64,000 nt of DNA from Akkermansia muciniphila. GTDB lineage: Bacteria > Verrucomicrobiota > Verrucomicrobiia > Limisphaerales > BJHT01. Where the stretch lies: NCBI GenBank assembly GCA_945861535.1, contig CAMAUZ010000021.1, positions 30,066-94,065 of the forward strand, read 5' to 3'. A program made the translations under genes and the position numbers. This document shows positions 58,302-64,000 of the stretch, piece after piece. Each line of letters starts with the position of its first letter. Within the stretch, counting starts at the first letter, position 1. The notes under the pieces were generated by a model. It did not search any database. It was given only the letters and a program-made list of their open reading frames with translations, and was not told the DNA's origin.

Positions 58302-60323
58302 TCACTCCAACACGACGGATTCTTCGACCACGCGGAAAAATTTCGCGTTTCCGCCGATCGCCGCCGGCTCAACGTCCACACTCAGAGTCGTGTTGGTACC
58401 GGGCACGCCGTTGGTGAGGGTCAGCCAGTTCACGAGATTGGCGGAGCCGAGAATCGAGTACTGCCCGCGCAGTTGGGCGGTCCACGAGAGGGTCAGGGGA
58501 TTGGCGACCGACCGGGGCAGCGGGGCGAGCACCGGGGCGGGCAGGCCGGGGCTGCGATATTTCACGGGCGTGCTCACCTGGCCATGTTTTCCGCACAGGA
58601 CGGAATAGATGCCGTCGGCAAACCAGCCGGGCAGATCGACCAGCAACTCGGTGCCGCTGGCCGTGAGAATCTCGAGCGGAGAGCCGTTCAGGGTGACGAC
58701 GTTGTTGGTGCGTTCGGGCGCGAAGCCGGCGCCGTAAAAGCGAATTTCGCGCCGTCCGCCATTGGTCGTCGTGGTCGTTCCCGGGTTGATGGTCGGCCCC
58801 CCGCTGACCGGCGGCGTGGTGGCCACGACGAAAAATGTCGCGTACTCCACCGTGGTCGCGTGCCGCAGCCCGTTCGCGTCCGTGGACTCGGCGTGAAAGA
58901 GCAAGGTGCGCGGCCCGAGCATGGCCGGATCGTTGTGGATATATTGCAGTTGGTTGTTCACGAACTGGGAATCGCCCGCCACCGGGTCGCCGGTAGTGCC
59001 AGTGTCGGAGAGCGGCAAGCCCAGATAAAAAAGGTTTTCATACGGCCCTTGGCGAAAGCACACCGTCCCCACCCCGCGACTCGTGCCGGTGAACCGGACC
59101 TCGGCCGAGGCGGTGGCCATGCTCGCCGCCGCTGGCCGCACGTAGGCGGGCGTCACGGCATGCCTCACGATGTCGGGTGCCCCGTTCAGCGCCGCCGGAT
59201 TGAACTCGAACGTGCAAACCTGATTGCCGTAGGCGCGGCGTTCACCAATGAAAATTCCCCGCTGCCCGCTGGGCGCGAGCATGGCCAGCCGCCCCGCCGT
59301 CAGCACCGGGTCGGCCACCGTGCCGGGGTTATACAGCACCGTCCGCAACCCCAGCCCGCTCGGGCCATATACCAGTCCATAGGTGCGGTAAATGCGCCCC
59401 GAACCTTCCATCAGGTCTGAGCCGTCGGTGCTGAGAGAAAGCGGTTCCTGAGGCGAGTCGGCGGCGGGGATCATGACGCGGGCACTGCTGCCATCGAAAC
59501 CGGCGCTCCATACCTGATTGCCGCCCCCGGCAATGTATTCTCCCCAAGCCACGGTATTGCCGCTGGCGCTGATGGTTACGTCCCTGAGGGAGTATCCTAC
59601 CCGCTGGATCACATGGAGTCCGGTGCCGTCGCGGTTGACGCCCATGATGGCGTTGGTGCCCTGATAGGCGTCGAGCGTCACCGCGAACACCAGTTGCTGC
59701 GCGGTGGCGGAAGCGGCGGCGAAATAGAATCGGATGTTGTCGTCGGCCGGCGCGCCCAAGACGGTCGCCACCGCCCCGAGGCCGGCGATCAAGCGGCGGC
59801 CTGAGCCGTTGGCGTTCGCCTCATAAAGCCCCTTCGGCACCGGCGCGAAAGTGACCGCCGTCGCCCCGTTGTTATAGACGCAGAAATAGACCTTGCTGCC
59901 ATCCGCCGACAACGCGGGTGAATTGATCCCGCCGGAATCCAGCGCCAGCGCCACCGTCCCCGCGCCGACGCTCGTCAATCCCGTGCGCAGCGAGCCCAAG
60001 CCGTCCGCGTTGGCATGGACCGTCCCGTCCCCGTTCAGCACATAGGCCCGGTAGCCGGAATTGGTGATGCGGTCCACGACGCGGTCGTTCGTGCCATCAA
60101 AGTTCACGACGTGGACGGACGTGACGTTGTTGGTGACGGCCCGATAGATGATCGTCGAGCCGTCCCCGCTCAGGCGGGGATACTCCGAGTAATTGACATA
60201 AGCCGTCTCGCCAATGGGTGGCGCCGCCAGTTCGTGATAGACCGTGCGCGGCGGGGCAAACAGGAACGCGGACGGCGCTACGTGGGGCCACAGCAGCGCG
60301 GCGATACAGAGCATAATCTTCAT
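58302..60323 (-). CDS. Secreted TolB-like propeller protein with IPT/TIG-like domain
   Basis: The start MKIMLCIAALLWPHVAPSAF (60323) gives a signal peptide. The first ~380 residues have repeated 'RLSGDGSTIIYRAVTNNVTS', 'ALSADGSKVYFCVYNNG' and 'SLSTDGSDLMEGSG' units, a TolB/WD40-like propeller. A later section 'GPTINPGTTTTTNGGRREIR' with 'IRFYGAGFAPERTNNVVTLN' looks like an IPT/TIG fold, and the end has VPGTNTTLSVDVEP. No catalytic site is seen; probably extracellular. Confidence 0.8.
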   Translation of the reverse strand: MKIMLCIAALLWPHVAPSAFLFAPPRTVYHELAAPPIGETAYVNYSEYPRLSGDGSTIIYRAVTNNVTSVHVVNFDGTNDRVVDRITNSGYRAYVLNGDGTVHANADGLGSLRTGLTSVGAGTVALALDSGGINSPALSADGSKVYFCVYNNGATAVTFAPVPKGLYEANANGSGRRLIAGLGAVATVLGAPADDNIRFYFAAASATAQQLVFAVTLDAYQGTNAIMGVNRDGTGLHVIQRVGYSLRDVTISASGNTVAWGEYIAGGGNQVWSAGFDGSSARVMIPAADSPQEPLSLSTDGSDLMEGSGRIYRTYGLVYGPSGLGLRTVLYNPGTVADPVLTAGRLAMLAPSGQRGIFIGERRAYGNQVCTFEFNPAALNGAPDIVRHAVTPAYVRPAAASMATASAEVRFTGTSRGVGTVCFRQGPYENLFYLGLPLSDTGTTGDPVAGDSQFVNNQLQYIHNDPAMLGPRTLLFHAESTDANGLRHATTVEYATFFVVATTPPVSGGPTINPGTTTTTNGGRREIRFYGAGFAPERTNNVVTLNGSPLEILTASGTELLVDLPGWFADGIYSVLCGKHGQVSTPVKYRSPGLPAPVLAPLPRSVANPLTLSWTAQLRGQYSILGSANLVNWLTLTNGVPGTNTTLSVDVEPAAIGGNAKFFRVVEESVVLE

Positions 60324-60852
60324 GGGAGATGGTGGATAAGTTTCGTCGGTAGGGCGGTTCACATTCTGATTTGTTCAACGTCCGGGTCGGTCCGGTCCCA
60401 CGCTAGCGGCAGCGGACCCATGGCCTTTTTCTTGGGTTCGTTGCGAACTGGGTTTTCGCAACCTAGATCCACTTCCCGAGACTTCAAAAACATTTGTCGC
60501 GCGCCGAGGATGTGACGGGCATGTCCGCGCACTGTCCCGTAGCGCCGACGTCTAAGAGCCGGTTTGCCAAGTCCCTTGAGCCGCGAGGAACTGGGTTGCG
60601 AGTTCCGCGTTTACGCGACCCGCTGACCGGACATCGCCCGAACCGCATAAACGCGGAACTCAGAACCGGGGTTTTCAAACAGGCTCGAAGCCGCACCCAT
60701 GCAGTGAAGACCGCGGAGAGGACCACAGAGACACGTTGAACACGGAGCGGCGGAGCCAACCAACGCGGAGCGCGTGGGGCGCCAAGGGTGGATGCAAGAC
60801 TCTGATAGCCTCGGTCGGGCGTATTCGGTGCGCGCGCATCCGCCCTTTCCCG

Positions 60853-60946
60853 CTCTGCGTTCTTTCCAATCGCTGCGGTGTTTTCAGGAAGCGCTCCGAT
60901 GGTGGTCGAGCGGAGTGGAACACCGCAACGATCGGAAAGAACGCAG
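60853..60946. repeat. 28-bp inverted repeat (CTCTGCGTTCTTTCCAATCG)
   Basis: GCTCTGCGTTCTTTCCAATC with GCTGCGGTGTT is mirrored by AACACCGCAACGATCGGAAA and GAACGCAGCG, with a loop of about 36 bp. It lies inside the wide word-repeat pair. Confidence 0.8.
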
Positions 60947-60999
60947 CGAGGAAAGGAACCGAGGGACATGCCCCCCCCCACTCGCGCGGCAGACGCCCA

Positions 61000-61147
61000 G
61001 CGGGTGGGGCGCGATGCGGCGCTTCGTGAGTGCGGCCGAATTTGGCAGGGGAATTGGGGGCACGGGAATGGAAAGGGACGATTTGGGAGCGGGCTGAACC
61101 GGCCGTCTGTGCGACCGTAAAATCCTCGCGGCGCGCGAGGATTCTGA
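61000..61147. repeat. Third copy of interspersed unit, family H
   Basis: GGCAGGGGAATTGGGGGCAC, then GGGAATGGAAAGGGACGATT and 'AATCCTCGCGGCGCGCGAGG' at the end match the blocks at 20730-20890. Here the terminal palindrome is perfect. Confidence 0.72.
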
Positions 61148-61343
61148 AGAGTTGTAGTGCCGAGAAATCAAGAACTCGCTGGTCGATCAGGGTTCACTGC
61201 CTGGTGACTTTCTGGAGTCGGCGGCGCCCCGCGGTTTTGTCTGCGTTCATCGTGTCCCGGTGGTTTTCTCTGCCATTCCAACGGAATGGAAACGGTTTGG
61301 GGCCGTGGGCTTCTGCTCGCGTGCGCGCCGGTCGGAACGGCGG

Positions 61344-62636
61344 TCAAGCCGCGCTGCCGGCGGCCTTGGCACGGAGGGGAAGGTACACGGTGAAGGTGGT
61401 GCCGGTGCCGCGGCGGGAGTGGAGCTGGATGGCACCGTGCGCGCCGCGGATGAGGCGGTGGACGATGGCGAGGCCAAGGCCGGTGCCTTGGCCGGGGGCT
61501 TTGGTGGTGAAGAAGGGCTCGAAGAGGCGGGGGACAATTTCGGCGGGAATGCCGGGGCCGTCGTCCTGCACGGTGAGGGCGAGCAGCGGCTCCTGGTTCA
61601 CGAAATCATCGGCGGCGACGAAACGGTTTTCGGTCGTGTTGGCGAAGCAGCTCAGGGGCAGCGGTTCGGTGAGGCGGGTGCCGGTGATTTCAACGCGGTG
61701 CGGCACGGGGCTGCACTGGAGGGCGTTGACGGCGAGGTTGAGCAGGGTCTGGATGAGGTCGGTGCCGTTGATGCCGACTTGGATGTCTTCGGCGAGGGAG
61801 CGGAGGTCCAATTGGTGGGTGTGGGCGCTGGGATGGACGCGGAGGAGTTCGCCGAGGTCGGTGAGGATTTGATTGATGCTGACGGTGGCGCCCTCGGTCC
61901 CGCGGGTGCGGGCGAAGTTGAGATAGCGGTGGCAGATCTCGACGCATTTGTTGACCTGCCGGCTGACGAGGGCGAGTTGCTGGCGGACTTGGTCGAGGTT
62001 TTGGTCTTCGAGCGGTTCGGGCTGGCAGACCTTCTCATTGATCATCTCGACGAAGCCCGCGATGACGGTGAGGGGGCTGTTGATGTCGTGCAGAACGCTG
62101 GCGTAAATCTCGCCTTTGGTGCGGGAAATTTCCTCGGAGAGGCGGTGGTCGTGAATTTCGGTTTGCAGTTCGCGGAGCTTGCGGCCGGTGGTCTGGCGTT
62201 CTTCGTTGAGGGCGCTGCGGCCCATGGCGTTGGCGACGGCGGCGCGCAGGGTCGGGATGTCGAAGGGTTTGTTGAGGTAATCGCAGGCGCCGAGGCGGAG
62301 GGCCTGGCGGGCGGTGTCGAGGGTCTCGAAGGCCGTGAGCATGATGACCTCGATGCCCGGATTGATCTGCTTGAGGTTTTTCAGCACTTCGATGCCGGAC
62401 ATGCCGGACATGCGGATGTCGAGGAGGGCGGCGGCGACGGGGTGTTGGCGGGCAAGCTCGAGGGCGCGCGGGCCGTTGTCGGCGAGGAGGACGCGATACT
62501 CGTCCTTGAAGACGATACGGAGGGATTGGCGCGGCCCTTCTTCGTCATCGACGACGAGGAGGACGCGGCGGGACTGCTCCTTGTCAGGGGCAGTCGGGGC
62601 CTTAGAAATTGTATCCGACGGAGAGAGCAAGGGCAT
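61344..62636 (-). CDS. Hybrid receiver-histidine kinase (receiver domain first)
   Basis: This is a 430-residue protein. Residues ~22-140 are a receiver domain with acid pair D30-D31, phospho-acceptor D73 in 'AALLDIRMSG' and K123 in 'YLNKPF'. A coiled linker leads to the DHp region with H183 in 'VLHDINSPLTVI', then an HATPase with N box 'TLLNLAVNALQC', G1 'DDGPGIPAEIV', F 'LFEPFFTTK' and G2 'GTGLGLAIVHR'. The receiver-first order suggests a phosphorelay in which another kinase feeds the receiver. There is no sensor domain. The start overlaps the FadL gene by 35 bp, so they are probably co-transcribed. Confidence 0.9.
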   Translation of the reverse strand: MPLLSPSDTISKAPTAPDKEQSRRVLLVVDDEEGPRQSLRIVFKDEYRVLLADNGPRALELARQHPVAAALLDIRMSGMSGIEVLKNLKQINPGIEVIMLTAFETLDTARQALRLGACDYLNKPFDIPTLRAAVANAMGRSALNEERQTTGRKLRELQTEIHDHRLSEEISRTKGEIYASVLHDINSPLTVIAGFVEMINEKVCQPEPLEDQNLDQVRQQLALVSRQVNKCVEICHRYLNFARTRGTEGATVSINQILTDLGELLRVHPSAHTHQLDLRSLAEDIQVGINGTDLIQTLLNLAVNALQCSPVPHRVEITGTRLTEPLPLSCFANTTENRFVAADDFVNQEPLLALTVQDDGPGIPAEIVPRLFEPFFTTKAPGQGTGLGLAIVHRLIRGAHGAIQLHSRRGTGTTFTVYLPLRAKAAGSAA

Positions 62637-63843
62637 GGCTCATGAACTCGAAGGTGCCGTTGGCGGAAGCGGGAATGCCGGTGCCCGGGCCGGCGGTGTC
62701 GGCAAGGGTGTAGGTGTTGCCGGTGACGGTGCGCGCGGGGCCGTAGGCAAGTTGGTAGGCCAGGTCCCAGCGCCATTTCTGATAGTTGCGGCCGCCACCG
62801 ATGCTGAAGATGTGGCGGTCAGAGTCGGGGACGATGGGGTTGAGGGTGGCGTCGGGCACGGAGTTTTCGCTGAAAATGTAGCCCGCGCTGGCGTGCCAGC
62901 CCTTGTCGAAATAACGGGTGACGCCGAACTCGTAGAAGAGGCTGTTTTTCCAGTTGAAGGGCAGCGTGCTGACGGTGGTGCCGCCGGATTTCACATCAAC
63001 CTGGCGGAGACGGGACCAGTCGGTCCAGTCCACGTTGACCTCGAGATTCCATGCGGGGGTCGGGCGGTAGGACCAGCCGGCGATGAGGTGTTGGGGGAAT
63101 TTGATCCGGGCGCTGGCGGGGGCCGAAACGCGGGAGGTGAAGGGAGCGAGCGGGTTCGGGGCGTCGAGGGAACCCTCGAAATTGATGGCGGTCGCGCTGC
63201 GATAGCTGAGGCCGAACGCGTGCTTTTCCACGGGCTTCCACTGCGCGCCGGCGACGAAGCCGACGGCGGTGCCTTCGCCGCGGAGGCGGGTTTGCAGAAG
63301 CGGAAAGGGGCGCGGCAGCACGCTCTGCTGAAACTCCGTGTTCGCGTAATTGATCGTGGGCCCGGCGGCGACGGAAAAGGTCTTGTGCGGCTTCCACGCG
63401 ACCACCGGAGTGATCGAGTAGTAGGCCATCTGGCCCTTGGTGGCGCGAAAGGCGGCGGTGCTATCGGGCCATTCGACGCCAAGGCCGTAGGGAGCGAAGA
63501 CGCCGAGGCCGAACGTGACGGGGGCGGATTTCAGGGCGGTGGTGAAGTAAAAATCGGGGATGCCCTGAAGTTTGTATTTCGTCTTGGTCTGCGCGCCGCC
63601 GGGAGCGGTGTAGGTGGACTCCAAGCCGATGCCGTAAAAGTTGGCGCGAACCTGCGTGCCCTCGAGCTGGCTGATGCCCGCCGGGTTGTAATAGATGGCG
63701 GAGGGGTTGTCCGCGGTGGCGGCAAACGCGTTGCCACGCGCGGTGGCGGCGGCATCCTGATCGGCGACGCGGAGGCCGAGGGCCATCGCTGGGAGGGGGA
63801 GGCAGACTCCCGCGAGAACGGTCAATGAAACAGTGTTTTTCAT
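62602..63843 (-). CDS. FadL/OmpP1-type outer-membrane transporter
   Basis: This 413-residue protein has a signal peptide (MKNTVSLTVLAGVCLPLPAMA) and the FadL landmark 'DQDAAATARGNAFAATADNP' followed by 'SAIYYNPAGISQLEGTQVRA' (N-terminal plug region). Alternating-residue barrel strands run to the C-terminal 'SHALALSVGYNF' with a terminal Phe for BAM recognition. FadL proteins import long-chain fatty acids or other hydrophobic molecules. Downstream by overlap is the receiver-kinase gene, which may sense the same signal; that is inference. The 5' flank (63844-64000) shows no clear promoter. Confidence 0.92.
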   Translation of the reverse strand: MKNTVSLTVLAGVCLPLPAMALGLRVADQDAAATARGNAFAATADNPSAIYYNPAGISQLEGTQVRANFYGIGLESTYTAPGGAQTKTKYKLQGIPDFYFTTALKSAPVTFGLGVFAPYGLGVEWPDSTAAFRATKGQMAYYSITPVVAWKPHKTFSVAAGPTINYANTEFQQSVLPRPFPLLQTRLRGEGTAVGFVAGAQWKPVEKHAFGLSYRSATAINFEGSLDAPNPLAPFTSRVSAPASARIKFPQHLIAGWSYRPTPAWNLEVNVDWTDWSRLRQVDVKSGGTTVSTLPFNWKNSLFYEFGVTRYFDKGWHASAGYIFSENSVPDATLNPIVPDSDRHIFSIGGGRNYQKWRWDLAYQLAYGPARTVTGNTYTLADTAGPGTGIPASANGTFEFMSHALALSVGYNF

Positions 63844-64000
63844 AGGTTCGCTAATTAGTGACGGGCCGACATGGATTCATCGGCCTGTAAACATTGGTCT
63901 CGGCGGCTCTCTGCGGGTGCGAATGTGGAATCATTTCGCGCGACTTTCCTGGTGTTTGCGCAGAATCCCCCCCAACATTCGCCCCGCCATCACCCTATGC

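Larger units (their letters stand above)
60712..61272. repeat. Wide word-repeat pair (CACAGAGACACGTTGAACAC arms)
   Basis: The left arm (60712-60750) reads ACCACAGAGACACGTTGAAC; the right arm (61233-61272) reads GTCTGCGTTCATCGTGTCCC and GGTGGTTTTCTCTG. The loop is ~480 bp, near the distance between arms at 47870-48424, but here it holds a 28-bp dyad (60853-60946) and a family H unit instead of an ORF. Confidence 0.7.
60324..61343. other. Gene-free stretch of ~1 kb made of repeats
   Basis: I see no gene here. It contains an AACCGGGG/CGCGTTTACGC dyad (60590-60666), the left arm of a CACAGAGACACG-family word repeat (60712-60750), a 28-bp dyad (60853-60946), a family H unit (61000-61147) and the right word-repeat arm (61233-61272). 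It separates the TolB-like gene from the receiver-kinase gene. Confidence 0.7.

Overview
The window looks like chromosomal DNA of a GC-rich Verrucomicrobiota bacterium, most likely of the Pedosphaera/Limisphaerales type. No 16S gene is present, so this is inferred from gene content: a type I sulfatase with EF-hands, a DUF1080 secreted hydrolase, a ceramidase-like protein, three stand-alone pseudopilins with an [14 protein letters not shown] start, a PEP-CTERM protein, a DUF2339/DUF3999 pair, and intergenic DNA packed with palindromic repeats. The envelope is Gram-negative (TonB/ExbB/ExbD, FadL-type and OmpW-like barrels, lipoproteins).

Layout. 1-1.4 kb: two type II toxin-antitoxin (TA) pairs (Phd/ParE, cut by the window edge, and Phd/VapC). 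1.9-5.9 kb: sulfatase, an unknown 400-residue protein and a DUF5069-like protein. 6.2-14.6 kb: PfkB sugar kinase, EF-P, DUF2339 and DUF3999 proteins, an ABC ATPase. 14.7-30.1 kb: aminotransferase, membrane and barrel proteins, pseudopilins, an HGSNAT-like membrane acyltransferase, YhbY, DUF1080, ceramidase-like protein, SurA/PpiD-like chaperone, LysE exporter and PssA. 30.2-34.7 kb: LeuC, a small DHp-like protein, HNH nuclease, orphan RelE toxin, tRNA-Glu and two secreted proteins in visibly AT-richer DNA. 34.9-41 kb: zinc alcohol dehydrogenase, RluA-type pseudouridine synthase, DUF6580 protein, YfcE phosphodiesterase, amidohydrolase. 41-46.3 kb: an accessory patch with HicBA, relics of IS3 and IS4 transposases, a GNAT fusion, a SET-domain protein, a ParE-type pair and a HigBA pair whose toxin has lost its N-terminus. 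46.5-64 kb: PQQ-type beta-propeller protein, a four-helix-bundle (23S rRNA IVP family) gene inside inverted repeats, the TonB-ExbB-ExbD genes, an esterase, a pseudopilin, a transposase relic, VapBC, a YncE/phosphoesterase lipoprotein, CoaE, a TolB-like secreted protein, a receiver-kinase hybrid and a FadL-type porin.

The most striking feature is the intergenic repeat content. At least eight sets of long imperfect hairpins have arms that are themselves degenerate tandem repeats of a short word (for example AAGCTCAAAGCTC, CACGAAACACACGAAA, GGCACTAACTGGCACTAA). In each pair the purine-rich arm comes first, and most arms lie within about 30 bp of a stop codon. One word family (AGCTCAAAG) occurs at five places. 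One of these encloses a four-helix-bundle IVP-family gene, an arrangement like that of 23S rRNA intervening sequences, where the IVP gene sits in the loop of a long stem. My main hypothesis is that the IVP-like gene is the autonomous member and the ORF-less hairpins are its non-autonomous relatives. A second layer consists of at least ten conventional palindromic or interspersed repeat families, most of them in several copies.

All calls are from reading the sequence. No database search was possible, and DUF and family names rest on recognised motifs.
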